A stretch of DNA of 64,000 nt, from the NCBI GenBank assembly GCA_004802725.1, contig SGPM01000048.1, positions 1-64,000 of the forward strand. Direction: 5' to 3'. Shown piece after piece: positions 1-10,589 of this stretch. Numbering within the stretch: position 1 is the stretch's first letter; each line of letters begins with the position of its first letter. The notes below the pieces were generated by a model. It worked only from the letters and a program-made list of their open reading frames with translations, did no database searches and was not told where the DNA came from. The position numbers and the translations under genes were made by a program. This stretch comes from Antrodiella citrinella (lineage: Eukaryota > Basidiomycota > Agaricomycetes > Polyporales > Steccherinaceae).

Positions 1-2
1 TG

Positions 3-86
3 ATCCTGGGGGAGCCTCAGTGGATGAAGGATTCGTTCCCCAAGGCGATGTGGGATATTCATGGGTTGGAGACATACTCATGATCT
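3..86 (+). CDS. Possible C-terminal tail of a gene entering from the left edge
   Basis: The first 84 bases stay open in one frame and end in TGA. They encode about 27 residues ending in the motif WDIHGLETYS. The composition (Trp, Asp, His, few Arg/Ser) looks protein-like, but the piece is too short to assign to a family. It may instead be chance, because the window begins inside it. Confidence 0.2.
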
Positions 87-734
87 TCGTAGCGTTATAC
101 ATGTCTGTGTCGGGCTGTCATCTTATGTCTACACCTGGCTGCATATTACGAAAACGCCGAGTCACTGTTATGTATGATGCTTTCTGAAACATACAGTACA
201 AATTTGAAGATACAGATGAGAACATAGCTCAGAGTTGAAGCAATCACATTACTGTTAGACTTTTTTGCCCCATTGTGCTGCCCCGGGTACCCTCGCATGG
301 TGTGCTAACATTCTACAAAGGTGTCAACCCGTGCGGTGTATACTTGGGCGCCCTTCGAAAGTTGTACGACTTTCCGTTGTCTTTCATTCTTTCTTCGTAC
401 CAGGCTACGACGGACACGCAGCCCGACTCAGAACAAGCCGAACAAATTTGATTTACACTCAAGAAGACAGGCACTCCAAGAGCCTGAGTATATATGGTAC
501 CGCAGACCGTACGACTACGAGAAGACAAGCCGATTCACAAAGTAACAGGACGTGTATCGAACAGACACAAAGTCGAATTTTGGATTTTGTGTCATCTACG
601 CACGCAGTGGTATGACAATTAGGGAAGGCTATTGGATCACCTCGAACTTGAACCGCCTTGAATTCATGTCTGACAAAATGTGGTGATCAGTTCAACCGAT
701 ATGGGAATAGCAAAGACATGTACCAAGCTTCCAG
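87..734. other. Intergenic, nothing recognised
   Basis: Short open frames occur on both strands but none has convincing codon composition, splice structure or family resemblance. No RNA gene or clear terminal inverted repeat of the neighbouring transposon was seen. Confidence 0.5.
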
Positions 735-1290
735 CTAGTCAATGTTCATCTCGTCATCTACGCCATTGTTGAAGGGCTTTTGATAGATTTCGCTTGTAGC
801 CATCTGCAGTTGCCCCTTCTCCAACAAACACGGAAGACGCTGTTTGACATAATCCTGTGCTTCAAGCAACGGATTCTGGGCCCAATCTCCACTCATTCTG
901 TCCAAATACTCGTGGAAATGACAGACATCCATGACCAGTGAGAAATTGTCCACGGGCAGTCCCGAGAGATGCGAGTCCAATTTTACGAGGAGCTCGTGTG
1001 GAAGATCATTCAGCTCCCAGGCGACGTGGAAGGTCATCTCAAATGTGAGACTGGTCAAAGCTGTCGTCGGGATGAATTTGAGGGTGTTGAGGATGACATG
1101 CACCTTCTCTGTATTCCAAAACTCCGCACCGGGATCTGGATCAGAGTATAAGGCAATGTGTAATGCCTTGAGGCATCATCAGCAAAAACGCCAAAGCTGA
1201 GAGACCTGAAGACACTGAGCAGATGTCATCAGGCCTGGTCAGGGATGTTCAGTTTCCTCAGTACAGATCAGGGCTCAGGAGAGCCCAGGA
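735..1290 (-). pseudogene. F-box/LRR-like protein remnant
   Basis: The frame ending at 735 encodes about 130 residues. It has an amphipathic Leu-rich style (for example FIPTTALTSLTFEMTF followed by WELNDLPHELLVKLDSHL), which resembles the C-terminal part of basidiomycete F-box/LRR-type proteins. Upstream to about 1290 further Leu-rich pieces (LRKLNIPDQA; LSVFRSLSFG) appear in other frames, separated by stops. No start codon, F-box or complete splice pattern could be put together. It lies directly downstream of the Plavaka transposase on the same strand, so it is probably a host-gene fragment beside or disrupted by the transposon. It could also be a misread last exon of the element. The family assignment is weak. 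Confidence 0.3.
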
Positions 1291-1329
1291 GTCATAAGTC
1301 TTCACACGCAAGCCAAATTGAGTCGAACA

Positions 1330-4300
1330 CTAAGTACGAGGAATACATTCATGGCTATGGTAATCAATGTAGTTATTGAGATAGTAAGCTTTGAACGCAT
1401 TGAGAGAATTGGCGAAGTGAAAATCGTGTGGAATACGAGCCTTTCCGAAGACGGGACTAAGATGACATGCACGAACAAGACAATCAAGATGAATGACTGC
1501 CACCGAAGGCTGCCCACCACGAAACTCTGGCTCTAATATCCACATGCCGGTGATAGGATCTGGTGTGTTGCCTTTGGGTACAAACCAATGCACCAGTGCA
1601 CACGGGTAAGTCACCAGTTCGTGTTTGAATGATATGAACGCCTGAACTCGTCCTACCAGCATGCCACCCATCAAGTCATTCTCGTCACCCTCTTGCACAA
1701 GAACAGTATCATAGCGAGAATACGCATCGTACCACGAGGGGTTGCTCCGGATGATCTCGCGGTGCATCCCTCCCGTGCCGCATTCCTCGCTGGGAGCGTA
1801 GTATGTTGCCGATGCCGAATAAAACAGCGCAACATTTCCGTTGAATGGAGGCAAATCGGGAAGAGGAATAGTGTCAGAGGAAGTGTCGTATAGCTGGTCG
1901 TGGAGGAAACGGCGGCAGAGCTCGCGCAGTCGGGGTTGCCCCAGCCTTTGCGCAATCATTTGACACGGTTGACTGCAAACTATCACAAAGGTTAGCACTT
2001 GTTCAAGTTGAAATGACCATGATGTTGCGGTGAGGCATACCTGGTCGCTTCCCAAGACGGACATTTGTTCGGGCAATATCTTCCTCCACTCCAGCAGCTT
2101 CTCGTTCGTCAACCAAGTCTCTCCAGCCTGCACCCAGTCCGCGTAGTGCGAGAGCCACCCTATCGTCATCGTCCTCCTCCTCGAGTCCCATGTCTGCTCT
2201 GGCTGTCTGAACAACGTCCTTATCCAGCATCCCCCGTGAAGTTTGAACCAAACTTGACTCGAATGGCGGCGAGCTTGGCGAGACGAGTGATGGTGCGTAT
2301 GATTTGCCCAAGGGGATTGTGTCGATTCGACCGTCTCCACGGTTTCTTGACAGCTACAATGTGCTTTGATTCGGTGATGGAGGAGCACAGTCCATTGGGA
2401 GATCCGAACAGCCTGATGCTACGGACATAGTGGACAAGAGCATGCTGCCGTGGGAGAGCAAAACCGCTCGGTCGTACACCTAGTTCTTCGAAAACGGGAC
2501 GATAATGATGGAACCGCGCGAGAGCAGCATCCATCTCTTGCAGTGCGAGAGTGTCATGCGAAGGTCTACGGGCAAGGTAGCAGAAATCCATCAACGCAAC
2601 CATACACTTCACCATCCGATCGGGAATGTAGCCAACGATTGCCGGAATGAAAACCTGGGAGACATTAGATACTTGTATTGCATGAACCAATATGAAATCA
2701 TGTACCTTCATCAACGCCTTCGAGTCATTTCCCGTCCATTGAGCGAAGTTTCGTCCCTCCGGAAAGCGTCGGAGACCAGGAAACGAGGGCGAAGCAGCAA
2801 TTCTAAAAGAAAATAGGCCCGCAGTGCATGTGAGTGCAGGCGGAATTCTGAGAGCGCGACAATGTACCTTCGGTCTATGTCGTCCATAATCTTATCAGCA
2901 TCATGCTTGGGATTCGTCAAACGTATGTAGTCTTCGACCCATGCAACCAAGTGATCTTTGAAGGTGCCTTTGATAAGTTGATGCAGAAGATCGGGTGACA
3001 GCAACTCGTGAATATCAGCGCGAGGAAAGTAATCTGTGTATGGCTAGAGTCAAGTCAGTTATATGTATCTACAAAGTCGCAAACTTAGCGACATACCATG
3101 ACAGCAGCATCCATTCCAAATGTATCCCACAGTGTCTTTGCATGATATGTCTCCCGCAGTACACTATCAAGGTCGCGCGAGCGTCGTGGCCCGATAGTTG
3201 TTAGATCATCTGACGGTGATAAACATCTACAATACAACGCATGAGTACACGTGCGAGCAGGGATTTGGATGTACTGCTCACTTAGGACACCATCCTTGGA
3301 CGATACCGGCCAGCATGACCTGCTCAGGATAGTCGGCAATGAAGGGCCCTAACTCGAAGATAGCACCGCGATAATGTCCATCTGGGCATTTGAGGATGTG
3401 CGGAGTCGTCATACCAGGGCGAAGAGGTTCGAGGATGTGAGCAATGGAGGAATGATATAGTTGCTTGCGGAAGAGACGAAACTCGTCGGTGTCTGCATCT
3501 GCGCGCGCGGCTGAAGACACCGACGAAGTCAGACAACACATTCACGATCGAATAAACACTGGGTCTGCATACCTTTAGGAATCGAGAGGAATGCTAATGG
3601 GATCACAGCCTCACGGTGAGCGCGCCGCATCTCATTTCCAACATTGCCCAAGGAGAGGTAAAGGGGATGGAACTCAGTGTGACCGGTGGCCACTGAGACT
3701 GTTGTCTTGTCGGCCCCCAGAATAATCGGACAAAGCATGGCACCGTGAGTGCCAGGGTCTTGAGCGATGATATCCTAGCATATCGGCGACATTAGATATG
3801 GCGGAGTTCACGTAAAAAAGCATATACCGCTTGTTTCCATGCCCATCTGCCTGACATCAGATCACACCAGCGTCGAGATTGCGTAGCCGTGGTCTCCTCG
3901 AAAGGCGCATAATGAAATGAGTCTTGAAAATCTTCACTGGCGGTCATTGTCTCCACAACTGCGAGTGTGTCACGACAGTGAACAACGTAGTCGGCATGCA
4001 TCCATGACGGCGAGGTGGAGGTGGTTGCACCGGTGTACCTAACTGTGAATGAACGCCATGACACCTCTCCGTCCTGTATGCTGTCGATGAACTCGTGCAT
4101 CTCGTCGGTATTCCGAAAGAGGCTGTCGTCGGCAGTACCTCCATGGTAGATAGCCTCAGCTGCGAGGACCTTGCAGAGTTCGTCAACCTGTGATGCTGAG
4201 TTTTCGGCCTTCTCGAACATCAGTTCCGTAAACGAGAATTGGGAATGGCGTTGGAATGGTGACCAGTCCTGCGACACGTCGGGAGGAGGAGGAGGGGTGT

Positions 4301-4561
4301 TTTCGGGCAAAAATGTACCGTTGATATCACATGGTGTTCCTGTTGTCGAAAATTAATAACCTGAGTTCGATTACAACAGAGACGTGAGACTAGGTACTGA
4401 CCGTTCAAGTGTGGGTGAAAAACGATCTTAGATTTTGGCGTCCTGGGTTTGCGGTCGCGGTGGACCCTCTTGTAATGAGCGACGAGGCCACGATGGTTTC
4501 CGAATGAGCATTGGCACTCAATACAGAATGACTGAGTACGTGCGTGACGAGGGGGGGCCAT
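1330..4561 (-). mobile_element. Plavaka-type (CACTA-like) DNA transposase, degenerate
   Basis: A multi-exon transposase of the Plavaka family, a CACTA-superfamily group abundant in Agaricomycetes. The proposed start at 4561 opens a C2H2 zinc finger (CIEC ... H-x4-H, residues about 13-34). A proline-rich linker follows, then family-typical blocks: GADKTTVSVATG and YLSLGNVGNEMRRAHR (about 3.6-3.73 kb), ILKCPDGH and GIVQGWCPKC (3.2-3.4 kb), LLSPDLLHQLIKGTFKDHLV (2.9-3.0 kb), RQHALVHY and ITESKHI (2.3-2.5 kb). The C-terminal half has YPCALVHWF, TGMWILEPE and VIHLDCLVRACHLSPV. Introns are about 50-60 nt, for example complement(1981..2041). At a C5 run (2231-2235) the frame shifts by one base between KFGSNFTG and MLDKDVV. 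The linker that follows can be read in two frames. The copy is therefore probably inactive, or the assembly has an indel. Terminal inverted repeats were not found. Confidence 0.85.
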
Positions 4562-4726
4562 GGAGGATGTCAAGTGCGTAGCGAGTGGATGACTTGTCCG
4601 TAAAAAGCCCTTTGCCCTTGTAGTGAAACGGCTGACGTGGTGCCGAACTCGTCTGCTGGCGGGGGGGGAAAGTTGAGAGGACCAAAATGAAGCCAAACAA
4701 AGGCGCTCTTACCTTCATCTTCCACC

Positions 4727-5619
4727 ATGCCGGCACGCCCCAGAGGAAAAAAACCACTGAAGGTACAGCAAGTACCTGCTACAGCCCCTCCTCCTCCGAC
4801 ACCTACTCCCAAGCGGCCACGAGCAGCTACAACAAGTCTCAGCACCGCACCTGCACCAAAGAAAAAACAAATCTCAGGCTTACCGTCAATCGAAGATGAC
4901 GAGATCGACGCTCACATCATGGCCGACCACATAGGCTTTCCTTCACCTTTCGATAACACCTTCTCCGACAGCCTTCCTGGGGCTGATCCTGCTGCCACTG
5001 AGGTAATGTCTCCTCCTCCACGCGCCCATAACACTCGTGCAGGCAATGCAAGTCGTCGTCCCGGTAAGGAAGCAGGTGTTGCTCCTCGCACGGCTCAAGA
5101 AGTCCACGCAAAAGCCCAAGTCAAGAAGTCCACCAAGGAGAAGAAGTCAGAGGCAAAGATTCAGGTGCAGCAAGATCAAGACCGTACAGAAGTGAGGGGC
5201 AATGCGAAGATTGCTGAGATCCTCAATCGTCAAGACGAGGACGACGTTGAGGAGAGGCGGTATCTGAGTGAGATGGAGGAAGACGGAAGCGATGATGTGG
5301 ATGTCAACCATACATCTCAGAGCAGACGTGAGAAGGTTCGCTTCCTTTCCTGTATTTTACACTCGGTGTCAGTACTTATCACGCCAATCTGCCTCCACAC
5401 TCTTACCACAGCCCAAGAAGAAGACCGAGGCCGAAAAGCGCAAGGACAACACCGCGCGAGTATGGTCAGCAATTGACATTGCTCGTCACGGCACTCTTTC
5501 ATCTCAGAACGATCCTTCTTCGTCTAAAAAGGCAAGCAAGCCGAGCCGGTGAGTATGCTTGATGTTACCAAACACAGCTCGCTTATTACATAACCATCAG
5601 GAAAAACCTGTTTCACTAA
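4727..5619 (+). CDS. Small basic, probably nuclear protein divergent from the transposase
   Basis: A three-exon model (4727..5335, 5412..5548, 5601..5619) with canonical GT-AG introns of 76 and 52 nt gives 254 residues ending SRKNLFH. The N-terminus is rich in Pro, Ala and Lys (PPPPTPTPKRPRAA). The middle is acidic, and the second half is highly charged with KKSTKEKKSEAK and PKKKTEAEKRKDN stretches and predicted helix or coiled coil. No enzymatic domain is visible. The start lies only 165 bp from the transposase start on the opposite strand, as if they share a promoter. This suggests an accessory protein of the transposon (CACTA elements commonly encode a second DNA-binding protein), but that is inference. 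It may equally be a host gene. Confidence 0.5.
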
Positions 5620-5655
5620 GTAGATATGGTTACCACTAGTCTGTGACAATGTGTG

Positions 5656-5700
5656 GTAACTTACCTCTAATTATCAGTCCTAACGTGATTACACAAGTTA
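5656..5700 (+). repeat. Degenerate direct repeat, left copy
   Basis: A 22-base block beginning GTAACTTAC and ending ATTATCAG is followed 15 bases later by GATTACACAAGTTA. It matches the right copy at 17 of 22 positions in the first block, and at most positions in the second block allowing an indel. The orientation is the same. Confidence 0.4.
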
Positions 5701-7292
5701 GTGATAATTACAGAAGTCCCCAATAATCCTACACTCTCTTACCTCTCATTACATCTAATCTAGCACAAGTCAGAGGTAGGTTAGGTCTTTTACAGCAACA
5801 TAATAACATATATGATCACACATATTACTCATGGTATGGGCAAAAAGAGCATAGATAATATATTGATATACACTACAACATGACAGCTACAGCTACAACA
5901 CTACAGTCTAATGAACATTACCCTACATCAATCAAACAATATCAACAGAATATACTGCACACAAGAAAGGCTTAGATACATACCTGTACTGTGCACAGCA
6001 ATAGAAGGCCAGCAAATAAGAACACTGAAGGGGGAAAAGAAGATGGGATGATTAGCAAGCAAGCAACAATGATGAGTGAAGCTTTGTACATACCAGTAAG
6101 CAACAGCAGAGGGGATTAACAGGTATCAGCATAAAAAATGTGGAAGACAGTACTTACCAGTGCACTGAAGCTCATAACCCAGTCTCGCACACCCCTCCAC
6201 TGCTGACCAAGAATCTATGGCCTGGGGGGCAAGAGGTTCTGCATGAGAGAGCTTGAAGTGCGCAAATAGGGGATGCAATGAAGAGGAAAAGATAATAGAC
6301 TCAGATAAAAGGAGAGGAGAGAGAGAGGAGGAGAACATGGGGGAAGAGAGAGAAGAGAGGGACACGTCGAAAATGTTGAAGTCCGACATTGATGTGCTGG
6401 CGCTTACAAGCGCCGAAATCCGGCAAACCCCATTTGGCGCAATTGGTGGGACAGGACAAAGATCACACAATGTCTCGCTCACCACACCACCATTTCCGGT
6501 ATGTACTATCTCATTTTGTTCGCATTTCAAATCTCTATCATTAGATACCAAAAATGTTTGGATTTGTCAGCTGGAGACTCTGCCACTCTCAGGTAAACAC
6601 AAAGATATATACACCAATCTCTAAATGTCTCTCCCAATACTGACCTGTTGTCTGTCTTTAGTATCTCATTCGATTTGCAGTGTTTGACTCTATCTTTTGA
6701 TATATGACACATACAAAACCATCCGCTACTTGTCCTCCTTTGGTCTGATGTTGTCCCTTTAAAGGTATGTATACTAATCATTGTATGTCTCCATGGATAC
6801 CGATCCGTTTCCACTCTAGACTATCTCATTTTGTTCGCATTGAGCGACTCTATCTGGTGGTATATGGCGCGTCAGGAAGCGTTTGACACCTGACCTTCCC
6901 TAGCCTTGCGCGTATGCCAGCGCCAATAAGCGCCCATAGCACGTCGCTCACTACAATGGGTCTTTGAATTGTTGTACTATCTAGCACTGTTGATTACATG
7001 CTAAATACTATTTCCATGTACCTGATAAACACCCAATATACAATGCTTGTGGGAGGTTTTGCGCCTCGGAGCCGTCTCTGCAACTTGAAGTTACGGTCTG
7101 GTGAATATGTGCCACACCGTCACCGTCACCGTCCCACACGTGCACTGAGACCATACAAGAGGATTTCAACACAAGAAGGATCCCAAATGGCAGGACAGTT
7201 CAGACTACACTGAATCTGTGAAATGTTACCCCCAAGTTACTTCAATTATCGATAAATTATATGTAATGACAATAACGACCAGATACTCTGGT

Positions 7293-7347
7293 GTAATTTA
7301 CTCCAGATTATCAGAATTCTTCGAATTACCTGTGTTACACAAGGTTA
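7293..7347 (+). repeat. Degenerate direct repeat, right copy
   Basis: A block beginning GTAATTTAC and ending ATTATCAG is followed by GTTACACAAGGTTA. It parallels the copy at 5656-5700 in order and orientation. The pair could be remnants of long terminal repeats, or two copies of a small non-autonomous element. Confidence 0.4.
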
Positions 7348-7853
7348 CAAGGCCACTTGGGTAATTAGATCTAATTTAGCAAAACTGATTTTTCCTGATG
7401 TACAGTGCTGGCATCGAAGGAACTTGAAGCAAGGAGAGAACATTGACTAACGGACTCTAACCTGAAGATCAGTCAGAGTACGCATGAAAATGCTCGGAAA
7501 CGATTACTAGCCCCATTGTATACCGACTCGACCATCGGTTGGTAGTGCATTTTCGCCCTTGCCAGTGGCAGGACCAACAGGACACCTGAAGTCCGAGACC
7601 AGCGCTCAAGTTTTATTTGATATGGATATTATGTAATAATGGGTCTTACAGGACTTATCATGAAGACAAATTTAAAACCATGTTCAAAAAAATCAGATAT
7701 CACCTAAGCAGCAAGATTCATCAGAAAATCCAACCTTGTGGGCGCCAAGTCAATACCCATTTGCGGAAATCCTCCTGGTTCCGCTTCACGGTTCACCTTG
7801 TATTTGTTCTCCGACCATCTCACTGTGGCGAAACTTGCCTACCACGCGACGAT

Positions 7854-10338
7854 ATGGACGACAGAGACGAAAGGCAGCAACTTGAAGAGCTTAGGGCATT
7901 GTTGAAACGCGCGGACAGATTTCCGAGCAGGGGAGGCGCAGTGGTAAGCTCAGTCTACTGTATGCAATGTGGATCAAAACCTCACCCAGGTATATCCGGA
8001 ACAGCGCAAGGATGCATTGAAGAGACTCATTGAAGTGGTACATTCGCCATATACCAGTTTGAAGATTCTAGCTGCCAGCAATATCAAGATTTTCATCAAC
8101 GACTTCCCCGAGCTTGAGGACGAAGCCATCAACGCGGTCTATGACCTCTGTGAGGATTCGGTGGCCAAGGTGAACCACAAATTGGTGAGCTGAGAATTGG
8201 TGCATCATACTCACATGAGTTTTGGAGGTTCGCATTGAAGGATACCACGCCATCATCCTAGTGTCGAAGGAGCAGAAGAAGTGGGTCAAGCGAAACGCGG
8301 ATGTTCTAGTACAATTGCTACAGAGCGGTATGTACGCCCCTCTCATTCCATTCAACAGAGGTGCCCTGTGCGATTCTCTATACCACTGCCCATCTCTGCT
8401 GCCGCGTACTTCCGTTGTTTAGGTCTGGGCTGCTGTGGCGGAACTCGCTCGGACCCTCATTTCCTATTGCCGCCAACAATTTTCAAAAACCGTTCACTGA
8501 CATCACTGTAGATGAACCGGAGGAAGTCGTTGTTGTCAAGAAGGCGCTGATTGAACACCTTGACATGGATCCAGTCGTAACATTAGGCGTGCTCTGCGAT
8601 CAAATCGTCCCGCTCGAAGATCTCGATGAGGAGGATCAAAGCATTCGCAACAGACTTCGGTCCTTGGTTCTCGCTTTTCTGACGGGTGAAGCGCATCGCG
8701 GTATCACAGAGCGGCACGCTAATGCTCTAGGGAGTCCCGCTGAAGAGGTTCTTGTTAATGAAGTGCTCAAGGTTTGTGCCCTCATTTCACGTTGTTACCT
8801 CTCCTCATTCTATCTCGCAGGCCATTCCCAAATTGCCCCATACCGATGTCAATGTGGCGGTCAAAGATCTCTTGCTGTCTTTAACTTCTTTCAGCACACT
8901 TTCCAGTCGTGGTGACCAATTACTGGAAGTTGTTCTTGATGTAGCGAAATCCTCTCTCAAGACCGAGCTTGCGAGTGGCGTTGCGTGGCCTCCGCTACCC
9001 AACACTACTTTCTACCTTGAGCTAGGGTCTCTGATCGCTGTTCAAAAACGTGTCGCAAATCCCAGGTCACTGCTCCGATTTTACTGCACGTCTGTTGTGT
9101 CAAAGATGACGCTCATGAGGCTTTCGGAAGAAGCCAAAGCGTTCGTTCTATCACAGGTGGCGGATGCGCTCTCCGCATGCGAAGGACTCTCGCAATCCAA
9201 TAATGATGAGATGGCCGTAGTGCGAAAACAAACTGTCGATTCATGTATTCTACTATTACCGGTATGCTCCTCTTTCTATTCGCGTTGTTTGTCCTCTGAC
9301 GTCAGTCATGCAGTGTTTGCTGGATATCCAGTCAGTGGCACGCCCATGGAAGGCTTGTCGCATTTTAATTCAAGCATGCAATCTAGTGCGTCTCACGTAC
9401 CCTTGCCCTGTCTTGTTCCTCATATTATGTGAACAGCGCAAAGACCAATTAGGATGGAGTCCTCAACCGGTGTTAGTCGAAACTCTGAAGAAGATTCAGG
9501 ATCTTGCGGACGTGGAGTTGAAGCAAGACTCACATGCAGATAAGGCTTTACTGCAGGAAGTACAAAGCCTCATTAGGGTTCGCAATGGGCCGTCTTTTTC
9601 CGATGTCAGTATCCAACGACCTTCATTTCTTCGTTTGAGCAGCTACTTCTTCCAAGCAAGATTGCAACACCACCGCCGCCATCAAGTGTCAATGCAAGAG
9701 GCGCGAACAAGGACAAGGACAAGCCTAACGGTACACCAGTGACCATCCAGCGTAATCGTGATCACTCAAGATCAATCACTGCGCCATTGAAACCAAGTTC
9801 GCTGCCACCGAAACCTCCTTCAGCTGGCCAAGTTGCAAATGGCACATTCACAGCACGTGAAGATCGACATCGACTCTCAACCGGGTCAATAACAAGTGTA
9901 GCGCGACAATTAGGCTCGAACGTCGCCGCATCGTCAAGCTCTACCTTGGGACAAACTCCACCTTCACGTGCCATGAGCAAGACCGAAAGTGGAACCGCGA
10001 CACCCTCCCTTTTGAGCCGTATGGCGTTGTTATCGAATGCTCCTGCCACCGACCCGCTTTCCAGTCGCGTGTCCACGCCTACCATTCCTGCGAAACGTAG
10101 GGCAGAGCCGCCTGGGAGAACGCCACCGGTTTGGCGACCGCATTCTCCGCCGCCATCATCCATTGATGTCGACACGGACATGAACCCAACGACAGGATGG
10201 AGCATACGGGGTGCTGCACGCCGAACGCCGTCCGGTGGTGATGCCACGGTTTCTGGCCAAACATCGTTACTGGAAAGGCTTACGGGAGAGAATGACTCGG
10301 GAGATCATAGGGGGAAGAAAAGGACTAGAAATTATTGA
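7854..10338 (+). CDS. API5: Apoptosis inhibitor 5 (API5) family protein
   Basis: API5 proteins are nuclear helical-repeat scaffolds linked in animals to suppression of apoptosis and to mRNA export; the fungal role is little studied. The start (MDDRDERQQLEE) at 7854 is followed by an exon junction at a 46-nt intron (7944..7989) giving AVVYPEQRKDALKRLI. HEAT/ARM-type helices follow: LKILAASNIKIFINDFPELE, AINAVYDLCEDSVAKVRIEGYHAI, QKKWVKRNADVLVQLLQS, KALIEHLDMDPVVTLGVLCD and SIRNRLRSLVLAFLTGEA, all diagnostic for the family. At least six introns are present; one of about 185 nt (8328-8512) is unusually long. The C-terminal third is low-complexity Ser/Pro/Thr-rich and ends with a basic HRGKKRTRNY tail that resembles the nuclear-localisation signal of the family. 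It is convergent with the FUSC gene, with about 250 bp between stops. Confidence 0.88.
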
Positions 10339-10589
10339 GCTTTTGGGTGTATGTGCTGTACTTGGTGTTCATCTCATTTATTTTTTATTCGCAATGCATG
10401 CGCCTATGATGACTTGTGCATGTTCCGCGTGCCAAGCAGTCGCCAACTACAAACGAAGTCAAACATGGAATAAGGTAGTAACACAGAACGACGGAAATAA
10501 ATAGATAGATCCTCTAAGATGGAATTCCGGGATGTGTGGGTATAGATACAGTACACATTGAATTGCTAATGAAGTCCGTAGGAGATATC

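Larger units (their letters stand above)
5620..7853. other. AT-rich, repeat-bearing intergenic stretch
   Basis: No gene is supported here. About 5620-6130 and 7210-7400 are markedly AT-rich compared with neighbours and are full of GTTAC/GTAAT-like words. A short direct repeat pair lies near the two AT-rich blocks (listed separately). About 6250-6370 is a purine-rich GAGAGA tract. The stretch probably represents transposon non-coding sequence or an old insertion. Confidence 0.5.

Noticed and set aside
265..615. 116-codon rightward frame near the left edge
   Set aside because: Composition is Arg/Thr/Ser-rich and random-like, the reverse strand is also open, and no domain or intron pattern is present.
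8422..8503. Coding-like stretch inside the long API5 intron (VWAAVAELARTLISYCRQ)
   Set aside because: It is out of phase with the flanking exons, ends in a stop and has no donor site; the neighbouring exons join perfectly without it.
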